Shown here in pieces: positions 1-8,983 of a DNA stretch of 64,000 bases (positions are counted from its first letter, which is position 1; every line of letters begins with the position of its first letter). Source of the stretch: Methylobacterium pseudosasicola (GTDB lineage Bacteria > Pseudomonadota > Alphaproteobacteria > Rhizobiales > Beijerinckiaceae); the NCBI RefSeq assembly GCF_900114535.1, contig NZ_FOTK01000014.1:62001-126000 (forward strand). Reading direction: 5' to 3'. A program made the translations under genes and the position numbers. The notes below the pieces were generated by a model that was not told the DNA's origin, made no database searches, and saw nothing but the letters and a program-made list of their open reading frames with translations.

Positions 1-428
1 AGAGCCTCGGCCGCGTCCTTGACCAGCGCCTCGGCGCGGCCGGCATCGTCAGCGTTCGCCAAGCGCCAATGCACCGCCACCGAGGCGCCCTTGTCCTCGA
101 TCAGCACGTTGGCGAGCGCCCGGCTCTCCGCATGCAGGCGCTCGACCTGACGGCGCAGCGCCGGATGGTCCTCCGCGCGGCCGCCCGACAGCGCCCCGCC
201 GACCCGGCGCTCGACGCCATGAAGCCCGGCCGCATCGAGGCGCGCGGGCGCCAGGAAGCCGTCGATCACCGAGACTGGACGGCCGGTCACGATCGCCAGC
301 GCCCCGCCCAAGCGGTCGCGCAGGCGTTCGAGGGTCTCCACCAGGCCGGGCTCGACCTGCACGGCATCCGGCCGCGGTGCGATCTCGGCGAGGGTGCCGT
401 CGAAGTCGAGGAAGAGGGCGATGTCCAT
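1..428 (-). CDS. otsB: Trehalose-6-phosphate phosphatase, C-terminus outside window
   Basis: The enzyme removes phosphate from trehalose 6-phosphate in the cytoplasm, the last step of OtsA/OtsB trehalose synthesis. Read from the ATG at 428, the protein starts with a hydrophobic beta strand followed by the HAD nucleophile motif DFDGT (residues 8-12). It continues with VTGR (47-50), the usual second motif region of trehalose-phosphatases. About 142 residues are visible; the family is usually near 250, so the cap and the last HAD motifs lie beyond the window edge. The gene is divergent from the DUF427 gene, with 118 bases between the starts. otsA may follow outside the window, but that is inference. 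Confidence 0.85.
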   Translation of the reverse strand, partial: MDIALFLDFDGTLAEIAPRPDAVQVEPGLVETLERLRDRLGGALAIVTGRPVSVIDGFLAPARLDAAGLHGVERRVGGALSGGRAEDHPALRRQVERLHAESRALANVLIEDKGASVAVHWRLANADDAGRAEALVKDAAEA

Positions 429-546
429 CGCGGTCGGTCCCGGGCGGTGAGCGTCGGGCACGCGCTAGCATGCGACGACGGCGCGAGGAACGGTGATACG
501 CATCAACCTATCGCTCACAAGGGATACGATATACCTCGACCCAGCC

Positions 547-1056
547 ATGGCCCGCCCTCTTTCCCGTCCGATCCCCGACCCGACCAAACCCGGAGACCAG
601 AGTGTCTGGGACTATCCGCGGCCGCCGCGGCTGGAACGGGTGGCGGAGCCGCTGCGGGTGGTCCTCGGCGGTGCGGTGATCGCGCAGACCAAAGCCGGCT
701 ATCGGGTCCTGGAGACCGCCCATCCCCCGACCTATTACTTTCCGCCCGCCGACGTGATGGCCGGCGTGCTCACGGGGCCGCGGCGCGGCGGCATCTGTGA
801 GTGGAAGGGGCAAGCCGTGCTGTTCGACGTGCATGGCGGCGACCGGCTGGCCCCCAGCGCCGCGTGGTCCTACCCGGAGCCGACGTCGGGCTTCGACGCC
901 ATTGCCGGCTACGTGGCCTTCTACGCCCTGCCGATGGATGCGTGTTTCGTCGGCGACGCGCAGGTCACGCCCCAGCCCGGGACCTTCTACGGCGGCTGGA
1001 TCACCCCCGGTATCGTCGGCCCGTTCAAGGGCGGCCCGGGCACGATGGGCTGGTAA
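547..1056 (+). CDS. DUF427 domain-containing protein
   Basis: This is a 169-residue protein of the DUF427 family (a small beta-rich fold, Pfam name NTP_transf_9). No enzyme activity is established for the family. Family signs are the stretch RVVLGGAVIAQTKAGYRVLET, followed by THPP-like HPPTYYFPPADV and the central GGICEWKGQAVLFDV region, then the closing GGWITPGIVGPFKGGPGT segment. I chose the ATG at 547 because the residues between an upstream in-frame start (493) and this Met look unlike the family. It is likely soluble and cytoplasmic, with no signal peptide. It is divergent from otsB and lies 58 bases before the beta-lactamase-like gene. Confidence 0.85.
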   Translation: MARPLSRPIPDPTKPGDQSVWDYPRPPRLERVAEPLRVVLGGAVIAQTKAGYRVLETAHPPTYYFPPADVMAGVLTGPRRGGICEWKGQAVLFDVHGGDRLAPSAAWSYPEPTSGFDAIAGYVAFYALPMDACFVGDAQVTPQPGTFYGGWITPGIVGPFKGGPGTMGW

Positions 1057-1114
1057 CTTCGCTCCGGCGCGCTTTATCGTTCCTCGCCGAGTCTGACCGG
1101 CCGAAGGAGACGTC

Positions 1115-2338
1115 ATGGGCGCGCTGACCGAGATCGACCCGACAGGCGCAGGGTTCAGCCCGGATGGGCTGGCGCGGATCGCGCCGTGGATGGATCGGCT
1201 GGTGGATGAGGGCCGACTTGCCGGCCTGTCGGTGACGGTGGCACGCCGGGGTCGCGTGGCCTACGCTCGCGCCTGCGGCCAGGCCGACCTAGCCCGCAAC
1301 ACGCCGTTCACCCTCGACACGGTGACTCGCATCTACTCCATGACCAAGCCGCTCACCTCGGTGGCGGTGATGCAGCTCTACGAGCAGGGCCGGTTCCAGC
1401 TCGACGATCCGGTCGCGCGGGTGCTGCCCGAATTCGCCGAGATGCGCGTCGCAGTGGGTGGCAACCGGGCGAAGATCGAGACCGAGCCGGCCCGCCGTCT
1501 AATCACCGTGCGCGACCTCCTTACCCATACGGCCGGCCTGACATACGGCTTCATGGAGGCGACCCTCGTCGATGCGCAGTATCGCGAGCACGGGATCGAC
1601 TTCCTGGCCCGCGAGGGCAGCCTCGCCGAGATGACCCGCCGGGTCGCGGCCCTGCCGCTGCTGGCCCAGCCGGGCAGCGCCTGGAACTACAGCGTCGCCA
1701 CCGACGTGCTCGGCCAGTACGTGGCGGCTCTCACCGGGCGGCACTTCGCCGACTACCTGCGGGAGGAGGTCATCGCGCCGCTGGGCATGGTCGACACCGA
1801 CTTTTATGTCCGCCCGGAGCTCATGCCGCGCTTCTGCGCGACTTACGCGTATGACCGCGCGCGCAAGCTCAGGCAGTTCGACGATTCCGTGGAGACCGTC
1901 TTCGCGCAGCCGCCGGCCATCGCGTCGGGCGGCGGCGGCCTCGTCTCCACGGCGGCCGACTATCACCGCTTCTGCCGGATGATCCTCAACGGCGGCACGC
2001 TCGACGGCAACCGGCTGCTCGGCCGCAAGACCGTCGCGCTGATGCTGGCCAACCACTTGTCCGGGGATCTCGCGGCCATGGGCACACCGCGCTTCGCCGA
2101 GACCTCCTATACCGGGATCGGCTTCGGCCTCGGCTTCTCGGTGATGCTCGACCCGGCCCGGGCCCAGATCCTCGGCACGCCCGGCGAGGTCGCCTGGGGC
2201 GGCCTGGCCTCGACCGCCTTCTGGATCGACCCGGCCGAGGATCTCTCGGTGGTGCTCATGACGCAGCTCGTGCCGTCCTCGGCCCTGCCGATCCGGCGGG
2301 AGCTGCGGGTCCTGACCTACGCGGCCCTCGACGATTGA
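1115..2338 (+). CDS. Serine hydrolase, class C beta-lactamase-like / esterase family
   Basis: This 407-residue protein of the beta-lactamase-related serine hydrolase family resembles EstB-type esterases more than true cephalosporinases. The nucleophile motif SxxK is S75-M-T-K78. The second motif is Y192-S-V in a GSAWNYSVATD context. Near residue 350 an EVAWGGLAS segment occupies the place of the third (KTG/HxG) motif, as in EstB-like esterases. There is no signal peptide, which argues for a cytoplasmic esterase rather than a secreted beta-lactamase. A good ribosome binding site (GAAGGAGA) precedes the ATG. The substrate cannot be told from sequence. Confidence 0.88.
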   Translation: MGALTEIDPTGAGFSPDGLARIAPWMDRLVDEGRLAGLSVTVARRGRVAYARACGQADLARNTPFTLDTVTRIYSMTKPLTSVAVMQLYEQGRFQLDDPVARVLPEFAEMRVAVGGNRAKIETEPARRLITVRDLLTHTAGLTYGFMEATLVDAQYREHGIDFLAREGSLAEMTRRVAALPLLAQPGSAWNYSVATDVLGQYVAALTGRHFADYLREEVIAPLGMVDTDFYVRPELMPRFCATYAYDRARKLRQFDDSVETVFAQPPAIASGGGGLVSTAADYHRFCRMILNGGTLDGNRLLGRKTVALMLANHLSGDLAAMGTPRFAETSYTGIGFGLGFSVMLDPARAQILGTPGEVAWGGLASTAFWIDPAEDLSVVLMTQLVPSSALPIRRELRVLTYAALDD

Positions 2339-2354
2339 GGGCCGCGCCTCCTGC

Positions 2355-2969
2355 TTATTGCGGAGCGGGGGCGTCCGCGGCCGGCTTCGTCGGCGCCTTC
2401 GGGGCCGCCTTGGCGGTGGTCTTGGGCGGCGGCGCGGTGACGAATTCCGGGTCGCTGCGGGGGCCGTTCGGCGCGTTGGTCGGGCCGGGGAGCTGGCCGG
2501 GGGCGAGGTCGACGACCTTGTTCCAGGTCTGCGACTTGCACAGGAAGGCGATCAGGCAGCCGCGCACCGTCAGCTCGTTCGGCGCATCCGTCCAGATCGT
2601 CACGTCGTAGGATTTGCCGTCCTCGGAATTGTAGATCTTGCCCTCGTAATGGGCGTCGGCGTTCGGCTTCAGGCCCATGATAAGCTGGTGGCCCAGGGAG
2701 GGACGCGCCTGCTTCTTCGGGTCGGGGTTCTTGAAGTCGACCCGCGGCTCGCCCTTGTCGTTGAGCGGGACCTTCAGCCAGACCACGTAACCGCACAGCC
2801 GGTCGTTGGCGGTGCCGCACTTTTCGAGGCGCACGCGCGCGCGGCCGTCCTCGGTGAGGTAGGTGCCGCTGGGGTCGGTCGGAGCCGCGGCCTGCGCCGG
2901 GGCCGCCAGCGCGGCGAGCGCCAGGACCGCGAGCGGCGCGAACCGCCGACCGATCGAAGATACCGTCAT
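2355..2969 (-). CDS. DUF2147 exported protein
   Basis: This 204-residue protein begins with a signal peptide (RR-containing n-region, hydrophobic stretch to about residue 25, AQA-type cleavage). It continues with a DUF2147 domain at about 33-150, recognised by the order PSGTYLTEDGRARVRLEKC, LCGYVVWLK, NPDPKK, GLKPNADAHYEGKIYNSEDGKSY and LTVRGCLIAFLCKSQTW. The family is periplasmic and of unknown function. The last 50 residues are rich in Pro, Ala and Lys and look disordered. The gene is convergent with the beta-lactamase-like gene, with 16 bases between stop codons. Confidence 0.88.
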   Translation of the reverse strand: MTVSSIGRRFAPLAVLALAALAAPAQAAAPTDPSGTYLTEDGRARVRLEKCGTANDRLCGYVVWLKVPLNDKGEPRVDFKNPDPKKQARPSLGHQLIMGLKPNADAHYEGKIYNSEDGKSYDVTIWTDAPNELTVRGCLIAFLCKSQTWNKVVDLAPGQLPGPTNAPNGPRSDPEFVTAPPPKTTAKAAPKAPTKPAADAPAPQ

Positions 2970-3178
2970 ACCCGAACTCCCATGCCTCGCGCGTTCTGAA
3001 GGGACGAGCCCGCTTGCCGCGGATCATCCCTCGATCGCGTCATCGCGCTCGCGCCGGGCCGAGAGCCGGGCGACCTGCGCGTCCTGCCCGCCCTCTCCCG
3101 CGCGAAGTTGTCCGCATCATGACGGCGCAGCCTAGGGCTGACGGGTATTGGCAAGTCTTCGCATCGGCCGCGGACGGT

Positions 3179-3745
3179 TCAGACCCGCGTCGGCGGTGTG
3201 CTGCGGCCCTGTCCGAGCAGGAGCTGCATCAGGGTCACGTCGAGCCAGCGTTCGTGCTTGTAGCCGACTCCGGAGAGGGTCCCGACCGGCGTAAATCCGA
3301 GGCCGGCATGCAGCGCGACGGACGCGTTGGAGCCGCTCTCGGCGATGACCGCGATCATAGCCCGGCCGCCGATACGCTCGCTCTCCGCGATCAGCGCGGC
3401 CAGCAACGCGCGGCCGACGCCGCCGCCCCGGGCCGAGCGGGCGACGTAGATCGAATCCTCGAGGGTCGAGCGGTATGCGGCGCGCTGGTGATAGGGGCCG
3501 GCATAGGCGTAGCCGGCGATCGCGCCGTCCCGGACGGCCACGAGATACGGGAATCCGCCTTCGCGCAGGACGGCGAACCGGCGAGCCATCTCGGCGACGG
3601 TCGGCGGCTCCAATTCGAAGCTGGCCGTGCCGGTGCTGACGGCATCGCCGTAGATGGATGCGATGGCCGGGATGTCGGCCTCGGTCGCCGGGCGGATCGC
3701 GTGGGTCACGGCCCGAACATAACGGCGCCGCGCCCCGAACGGCAA
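3179..3745 (-). CDS. GNAT N-acetyltransferase, phosphinothricin acetyltransferase-like
   Basis: This is an acetyl-CoA dependent N-acetyltransferase of the Pat/MnaT branch, which acetylates phosphinothricin, methionine sulfone or similar amino-acid analogues. It starts with IRPATEADIPAIASIYGDAV and has the branch motif YHQRAAYR (residues 85-92). The acetyl-CoA loop is RGGGVG (106-111), followed by ESGSNASVALHAGLGF (137-151), typical of the family. The start is uncertain. The ATG at 3745 has a GGGGTGG ribosome site, while a GTG at 3709 would give the usual short N-terminus, MTHAIRPAT. The substrate is inferred by family only. Confidence 0.88.
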   Translation of the reverse strand: MPFGARRRYVRAVTHAIRPATEADIPAIASIYGDAVSTGTASFELEPPTVAEMARRFAVLREGGFPYLVAVRDGAIAGYAYAGPYHQRAAYRSTLEDSIYVARSARGGGVGRALLAALIAESERIGGRAMIAVIAESGSNASVALHAGLGFTPVGTLSGVGYKHERWLDVTLMQLLLGQGRSTPPTRV

Positions 3746-3864
3746 TGCGCGACCACCCCGTGGGGCCGGGTGATCGCGCGCGGGTCGTCACGGGCCGATC
3801 GCGTTGCGGGGCTGCGCGGGGATGGACGCCGCCCTACCCGCGATCGGTGCGCCGCGCGATCCGA

Positions 3865-4074
3865 TTACTCGGCCGCGGTCATCTCGGCGGTGAAGTGGCC
3901 GCACCAATCCTTGGACGCCACCACCGGCCACAGGCCCTTGGACTGCGGGGCCGGCTGGCTGATCGGCGGGTTGAAGCGGCAGAGACCCTCGTCGCCCTGC
4001 GCCTGGGCGCCGTTGAGCTTGTGATCGTCGAAGAAGCGGCAGCTCTCGCAGGCGGCGTTTGCGGTACCGGTCAT
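3865..4074 (-). CDS. Small cysteine-containing protein, unknown function
   Basis: The predicted product is 69 residues, with cysteines in a CESCRFF motif near the start, LCRFNPP in the middle and WCGHF near the end. The conserved spacing of four Cys (CxxC, then two singles) suggests a bound metal or Fe-S cluster, but this is inference. I recognise the pattern as a conserved small protein of alphaproteobacteria without an assigned role. I prefer the ATG at 4074 (MTGTANAACESC) over one 51 bases upstream because the extra residues are basic and uninformative. It lies 120 bases from the GNAT gene on the same strand. Confidence 0.72.
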   Translation of the reverse strand: MTGTANAACESCRFFDDHKLNGAQAQGDEGLCRFNPPISQPAPQSKGLWPVVASKDWCGHFTAEMTAAE

Positions 4075-4213
4075 CGTGTCTCTCCGTGGTCGTGAAGGCT
4101 TCAGCGGGACCCGAAGGAAGGCCACCCGCTCTCAGTTCTTAATTAGAACAGCTCCAATGAACGGTCAAGCGTCCGGCCGCGACGCGTGTGGACGCAGACC
4201 CATCTCCAAAACG

Positions 4214-4251
4214 CGTGAAGCCGGATCCCCGATCGGGGATCCGGCTTCACG
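4214..4251 (-). terminator. Perfect 38-bp palindrome, probable rho-independent terminator
   Basis: The two 19-base arms are exactly complementary with no unpaired centre. On the minus strand the hairpin is followed by CGTTTTGG. It lies 67 bases past the stop of the small glycine-zipper gene (ending at 4318) and 140 bases before the start of the next minus-strand gene, a sensible terminator position. Confidence 0.65.
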
Positions 4252-4317
4252 AGGCCGTGGGTGCCTTCAGGTCACCGTCCCTTCAGGCGCGGTCCTTCCA
4301 ACGATCTCAGAGTGCGA

Positions 4318-4518
4318 TCAGCTCTGCTTATCCTTCTTGTTGGCCCGGTGGTGGCCGACCGCGCAGCCGGCGGCGGCACCCATCTTGCCGTGCCCGGCCA
4401 TGTGGCCGGCGACGCCGCCGACGACCGCGCCCTTGAGACAGCCCTTCGCTTCGGCCGGCGCGCCGAGCACGAGAGCGCCGAGCGTCAGCGTGGAAGCCAG
4501 TGCGATCCGATATGTCAT
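4318..4518 (-). CDS. Small exported glycine-zipper protein
   Basis: This 66-residue protein has a signal peptide (MTYRIALASTLTLGALVLG, cleavage near APAEA). A Gly/Ala helix follows with GxxxG spacing (KGAVVGGVAGHMAGHGKMGAAAGCAVGHH), and the tail is lysine-rich. The pattern matches small glycine-zipper proteins, which sit in or against membranes; no function is known. It has two cysteines (after residue 25 and near 52). The start ATG is within the 3' leader of the upstream LuxR gene, 74 bases after that gene stops, so co-transcription is possible. Confidence 0.7.
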   Translation of the reverse strand: MTYRIALASTLTLGALVLGAPAEAKGCLKGAVVGGVAGHMAGHGKMGAAAGCAVGHHRANKKDKQS

Positions 4519-4592
4519 TGCAGTTCTCCAATCGTGTGGGTTGCAACGACCTCGCGACCCGACCCGTTCCGCGGGTAGACTGCGGGGGAGAC

Positions 4593-5696
4593 CTACCGGG
4601 CCAGCCCGGTTACCAGCCGGAGCAAGTCCGATTGCCGGGTCGCCCCGGTCTTGGCGAAGATTGCCTTCAGCTGCGACCGCGCGGTGGCGGCGGTGATGGC
4701 GAAGCGGTTCGCCGCTTCGGCGAGCGTGGCGCCGCCGGACAGGGCCTGGGCGAGCCGTGCCTCCGCAGGCGTCAGGCGGTAGGCGGCCTGGAGGATGGCG
4801 GCAGCGGGGACCGGCGCGTTCCCGGGAACGCTGGCGAGCAGCAGCGTGCTCCCGCCCGCGAAGACGCCTCGGCTCGGACCGACCAGCGGCACGACATGGA
4901 GGGCGATCGGCGATGCGTCCCGACGCGCCACGACGATTGCCGAGATCGGCGGCCGCCCGGATGGCCGCGACAGCGCTTCGAGTTGCCGGGCGGCATCCCC
5001 CTCCTCGGCGGTGAGACGTCCGGCCGCCAGCTTCAGGTCGCGCCCGAGCAGGGCACCGAACGCCGCGTTCCAGCGCAGGGCCTTCCCCTCGGAATCGAGG
5101 ATCATGGCAGGACGCTCGATGGCATCGAACGCCTCCGTCAGCCCGGCGAGCCGCGCCGTCTCGACCATCGCGGTGAGGAGGGCTGCGCGCCGGAGGAGCG
5201 GGGACAGGGTGGCGAGACGCGCCTGCTCGTGCGGCTCGTACAGGCCCTGCGCCACCGTCCGCTGCAGCGCCAGGCACCAGAGCCGCCCCTTCACCTCGAA
5301 GCCGATGCCGGCGAACCAGCGCAGGCCGCTGGGGGCCAGCAGGTCCTGGTAGAAGGGCAGCCGTTCGATCTCCTCGGGGGTCGTAAAATCCTGATCGACC
5401 GCGATGCCCCGGGCACGGATCATCGGCAGCCCGCGAAAGCGGTGATCCTCGCGATACCAATTCTCTTCGAAGTAGCGCTTCGAGGATTCGGCGAGGGACG
5501 CCGTGGTGATCGCGTCCAGCCCCGTCCGGTCGGTGCGCAGCAGCAGCGCGCCTTCGCTCCCGGAGGCCCGCGACACCCGCTCCATCAAGTCCGGCCAGCG
5601 CGCCGGATCGACGACCGCCTCCTCCAGGTCTTCCTGGAAGGTCACCTCCAGGTCGTCGCGTAGGCGCGCGAAGAGCGTCTGGTTCAGGCCGGGCAT
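4593..5696 (-). CDS. LuxR-family transcriptional regulator
   Basis: This is a DNA-binding regulator of 367 residues. The C-terminal part (about 300-362) is a LuxR/FixJ-type helix-turn-helix: LTPAEARLAQALSGGATLAEA, then ITAATARSQLKAIFAKTGA and SDLLRLV. The middle has a PAS-like segment (ERPAMILDSEGKALRWNAAFGALLGRDL). The N-terminal 180 residues resemble the sensor part of uncharacterised LuxR regulators, not the acyl-homoserine-lactone domain, so the signal is unknown. I chose the ATG at 5696, which has GGAG nine bases upstream, over the ATG at 5729, which has none. It is divergent from the polysaccharide operon that starts at 6240, so it could control that operon; this is inference. Confidence 0.88.
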   Translation of the reverse strand: MPGLNQTLFARLRDDLEVTFQEDLEEAVVDPARWPDLMERVSRASGSEGALLLRTDRTGLDAITTASLAESSKRYFEENWYREDHRFRGLPMIRARGIAVDQDFTTPEEIERLPFYQDLLAPSGLRWFAGIGFEVKGRLWCLALQRTVAQGLYEPHEQARLATLSPLLRRAALLTAMVETARLAGLTEAFDAIERPAMILDSEGKALRWNAAFGALLGRDLKLAAGRLTAEEGDAARQLEALSRPSGRPPISAIVVARRDASPIALHVVPLVGPSRGVFAGGSTLLLASVPGNAPVPAAAILQAAYRLTPAEARLAQALSGGATLAEAANRFAITAATARSQLKAIFAKTGATRQSDLLRLVTGLAR

Positions 5697-6239
5697 GGTG
5701 CTCGACTCCGGGCCGGCGAAGACCGGCATTCAGGACCGCACCGCGTCGGTCCTACGAGAACAACGCTCACGGATTGATCGGATTTTTTATTAATCGAACC
5801 CTCAAGCTCGAGCAAGCATTTGAAGAAACGGCATTTTCGATTGATTTCGCCTGGGCGATGGACTGCTCCGACCGTAGGTTGTCACAACAGGTCAGGCGGC
5901 TCGATGGAGGCGAGCCAATACGCCGCCCTCTGACGCACCATGGCCGATTTCATGATACCGAGGCCGAGCCGAGCAGGAGCCTTCACGGCGCTGGCGCGGT
6001 CCGGCGCCATCCGTCAGGCGGTCGGCGCAGGCGAAGCCGCGCAGGACCTCACGGCCTCCAACGGCCCCGGGCCACAGCTCCGCAGTTTACCACGCAGGCG
6101 CCATCACAACTTCTGATAGAGTTCTGGTCAGCCAGGTTCAAGCCTCGTTAACCAAACCCGTCGATTGTATCGCTCTGCGCGGTTCGATCACGAGTTGTCA
6201 TCGGACGGGCGCAGTCGAGCATGGTGCGGCTGAAGGTCG
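5697..6239. other. Intergenic region between LuxR regulator and polysaccharide operon
   Basis: These 543 bases separate two divergent genes and must hold both promoters. An inverted repeat AGGACCG-N8-CGGTCCT (5732-5753) sits 36-57 bases upstream of the regulator start and could be an operator. The stretch 5770-5850 is clearly richer in A and T than its surroundings. A 125-codon open frame at 5774-6151 shows no family features and poor codon bias, and I do not call it a gene. Confidence 0.5.
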
Positions 6240-7412
6240 ATGGCGTTTTTCCTGTCTGCGTTCCTCGGCGCGGCGACCCGGCGCGTCTCCCGGGCATCCG
6301 GCCTCGCGGACCATCCGCGAAGCCGCGCTGCCGCCTTGGCGGTCCTGACCTGCGCACCGCTGTTGTCCGGTTGCATGTCGGGCAAGCCCCACACCGCTGG
6401 ACGTTCAACTCCAGACGTGGCCCAGACCGGCTCGATCACCGAGGGCCTGCCGCCCGCCCTGGTTGCGGCAGCCCAGGAAGAGGTCGGGCGCACCATGCGC
6501 CTGGGACTCGCCAATTACCGGCTCAATGTCGGCGACAACCTCGAAGTCTCGTTCCTGATCGACTCGAGCGTGGTTCAGCCGACCTACCGGCTCAACCCGA
6601 GCGACGAGTTCGACGTCGATTTCCGCACCCACCCGGAATACAACCGTACGGTGCTGGTGCGGCCGGATGGCCGGATCTCGCTGCCGGGCAAGAACGGCAT
6701 CAAGGTCGCCGGCCTGTCGCCCGAGGCCGCGGCCGCGCTGATCAAGACCACCTACGACGACGTGCTGATCGACCCGGTCGTCACCATCATGCTGCGCAAA
6801 TTCCGCACCGTGACCGATGATTTCCGCGAGCTCACCCAGCGGGCCGATATGGGCCGCGTGAAGGTGCTGGCGATCGAGCCGGACGGCAAGATCAACCTGC
6901 CGATGGTGCCGCCGGTCCAGGCCGCCGGCAAGACCGTGACCGAGCTCGCCGGCAACCTCACCGCCGCCTACCATCGCCAGCTCGCGACGGTGAGCACGAG
7001 CGTGCGGCTCGCGAGCCTGGTGCCGGCCAACACCATGGTGTTCGGCGAGGTCCGGGCGCCCGGGCCCGTCACCCTCCAGGGCGCCCGCACCTTGGCGCAG
7101 GTCCTGGGCTCGGCCGGCGGCATCCTGCCGACCGCCGCGGGCGAGGCCGTGCGCATCATCCGGTTCGACGCGGAAGCCGCGGGCAGCGTCCGCATCGTCG
7201 ATATCGGCCAGCCGGGGCTCGCCGACACGATCATCGTGCCGCCGAACGCCACGGTCTACGTGCCGCCCTCGCTGCTGGCCAAGACCGCCCGCGCCGTGGA
7301 CCTCGTGGTCCGCCAGATCCTGCTCTTCAACGGCACCGGCTTCGGGGTGAACTACATCACCGGCCCGTCCGCCAACACCTCCACCAGCGCCACCGTGAGG
7401 TCCGGGACGTGA
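6240..7412 (+). CDS. Polysaccharide export outer-membrane lipoprotein (Wza-like)
   Basis: This 390-residue protein of the OPX family forms the outer-membrane channel for capsule or exopolysaccharide. A lipobox LLSGC puts the lipidated cysteine at residue 45 after a hydrophobic run (AALAVLTCAPLL). The Poly_export domain begins near residue 92 (NYRLNVGDNLEVSF). Two SLBB-like segments follow (VLVRPDGRISLPGKNGIKVAG; KVLAIEPDGKINLPMVPPVQ), then FGEVRAPGPVTLQGARTLAQVLGSAGGIL. The n-region before the lipobox is unusually long at about 30 residues. AAGG lies eight bases before the ATG. Its stop overlaps the next start by one base, so this is the first gene of an export operon. Confidence 0.92.
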   Translation: MAFFLSAFLGAATRRVSRASGLADHPRSRAAALAVLTCAPLLSGCMSGKPHTAGRSTPDVAQTGSITEGLPPALVAAAQEEVGRTMRLGLANYRLNVGDNLEVSFLIDSSVVQPTYRLNPSDEFDVDFRTHPEYNRTVLVRPDGRISLPGKNGIKVAGLSPEAAAALIKTTYDDVLIDPVVTIMLRKFRTVTDDFRELTQRADMGRVKVLAIEPDGKINLPMVPPVQAAGKTVTELAGNLTAAYHRQLATVSTSVRLASLVPANTMVFGEVRAPGPVTLQGARTLAQVLGSAGGILPTAAGEAVRIIRFDAEAAGSVRIVDIGQPGLADTIIVPPNATVYVPPSLLAKTARAVDLVVRQILLFNGTGFGVNYITGPSANTSTSATVRSGT

Positions 7413-8983
7413 TGAAGCCCGACCTGTCCCGACCCGACCGGACCGCACCCGACGCCTTCGAGGATATCGCCTTCGATCTTCGCGACGCCCTGGCAGCCCT
7501 GTTCCGGCACATCCGGGCCGCCCTGCTGATCCTGACCGCCGCGATCCTCGGCGCCGGCATCTACCTGCTGCTGACGCCGGCCGAGTACACGGCCGACGCC
7601 AAGCTGATCATCCGCCTGGGCCGCGAGAAATCGGCTGCCCCGATCCAGAGCGGCGCCAACCAGAATTACATGTTCTCCGAGCGCGCGCAGAACGTGAACA
7701 ACGAGATCGAGATCCTGCGCGACCCGAGCATCGTGCGCGGCGAGTTCGCGGCGCTGAAGGCGATGACGCCGGTCGGCGATCTCGGACCGCCCCCCGAGGA
7801 CTGGATGGACTGGTTGATCTACCAGGGCCGCGTCGCCCTGCGTGAGGCCAAGGCGGTGAAGACCTGGGTGGTGGACACCGTCCGCATCCCGTTCGAGGCG
7901 CTGGGCCTGCTGCGCCATCTCAGCCCCGACGAGAAGCTGTTCGAGGCCTATCTCGCCTCCTTCAAGGTCGTGTTCGTCAAGGAGACGGACGTGATCCTGA
8001 CCGGCTTCACCTGGACGGACCCGAACTTCGCCGCCCAGGCCCTGAACCGGCTGCTCGACGCCTACAAGCGCCGCCATGTCGAGGTCTATGCCGACGAGAC
8101 CCCGGCGACCTTCTACCAGGGCAAGCTGGAGCGGGCGCGGGCCGACCTCGCCGCCATCGACGCGCAGCTCGCAAAATCCCTGAAGGGCAACAACACCGCG
8201 AGCTTCGAGATCGAGCAGCAGAACGACCTCGGCACCCTCTCGGACCTCGCCCGCCAGAAATCGGCGGCCCAGATCGAGCGGGAAGGCGTCGAGTCCCGGC
8301 TCAAGCGCACCCGCGAGACCGGTCCCGACCGCTGGCAGCCGACGCCGCCCGACGCCGACCCGACGGTGGCGGCCTTCGACACGCGGTGGGCGGATCTCCG
8401 GACCAAGCGGGCCGAGCTCGCCGTCCGGTTCCGGCCGACCGCGCCCGAGTTCGTCAGCCTCGACCGGGACCTCACCGCCCTGACCCGGCAGAAGTATCAG
8501 GCGCTGATCGCTGCCGACACGGCCCGGCTCGCGGTGCTGGCGGAGAAGATCCAGACCATCACGGGGATCGAGGCCAACCGCCGCAAGGCCGCCATCGGCC
8601 AGAGCGACGCCGCCCTCGCCTACGGCCGGCTCGTGCAGCAGAAGGGCCTGCTCACCGACGAGATCACCGACACGCAGAAGCGGATCGACGCCCTGCGCAC
8701 CGGCACCGGGCTCGATGCCCAGGCGATCACCTCCTCGGCCCTGGTGGCCCGGGCCGTGCCGCCGCGCCTGCCCTCCGGCCCGAACCGGCCGCTGATCCTC
8801 GGCCTCGCGGCCGGGCTCGGCCTGCTCGCGGCGCTCGCCTACGTCGCCCTGGCGGAGATCCTGGCCCAGACCTACCGCAGCGCGTCCGAAGTCGCCCGCT
8901 CGCTGCGGGTGCCGGTCCTGGCCGCCGTGCCGCTGCGCTCGGGCACTGCCCGCCGGCCCCGTTTCGGGGGAGCCGCCGCATGA
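7412..8983 (+). CDS. Chain-length determinant protein (Wzz/GumC/Wzc N-terminal type)
   Basis: This inner-membrane polysaccharide co-polymerase (523 residues) sets chain length and links the polymerase to the export channel. A first membrane helix lies near residues 30-50 (AALLILTAAILGAGIYLLL). A long periplasmic part with coiled-coil character follows (about 220-420; RQKSAAQIEREGVESRLKRTRE). The second helix is near 455-480 (LILGLAAGLGLLAALAYVAL). The protein stops some 30 residues after the second helix, so it lacks the cytoplasmic tyrosine kinase domain of Wzc. The next gene encodes a kinase-like partner instead. The start may be GTG at 7409 or, preferred here, ATG at 7412 overlapping the upstream stop. 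Confidence 0.9.
   Translation: MKPDLSRPDRTAPDAFEDIAFDLRDALAALFRHIRAALLILTAAILGAGIYLLLTPAEYTADAKLIIRLGREKSAAPIQSGANQNYMFSERAQNVNNEIEILRDPSIVRGEFAALKAMTPVGDLGPPPEDWMDWLIYQGRVALREAKAVKTWVVDTVRIPFEALGLLRHLSPDEKLFEAYLASFKVVFVKETDVILTGFTWTDPNFAAQALNRLLDAYKRRHVEVYADETPATFYQGKLERARADLAAIDAQLAKSLKGNNTASFEIEQQNDLGTLSDLARQKSAAQIEREGVESRLKRTRETGPDRWQPTPPDADPTVAAFDTRWADLRTKRAELAVRFRPTAPEFVSLDRDLTALTRQKYQALIAADTARLAVLAEKIQTITGIEANRRKAAIGQSDAALAYGRLVQQKGLLTDEITDTQKRIDALRTGTGLDAQAITSSALVARAVPPRLPSGPNRPLILGLAAGLGLLAALAYVALAEILAQTYRSASEVARSLRVPVLAAVPLRSGTARRPRFGGAAA

Noticed and set aside
5774..6151. A 125-codon open frame between the LuxR gene and the export operon
   Set aside because: No family features, many Arg and His, no good ribosome site; it lies in the promoter space.
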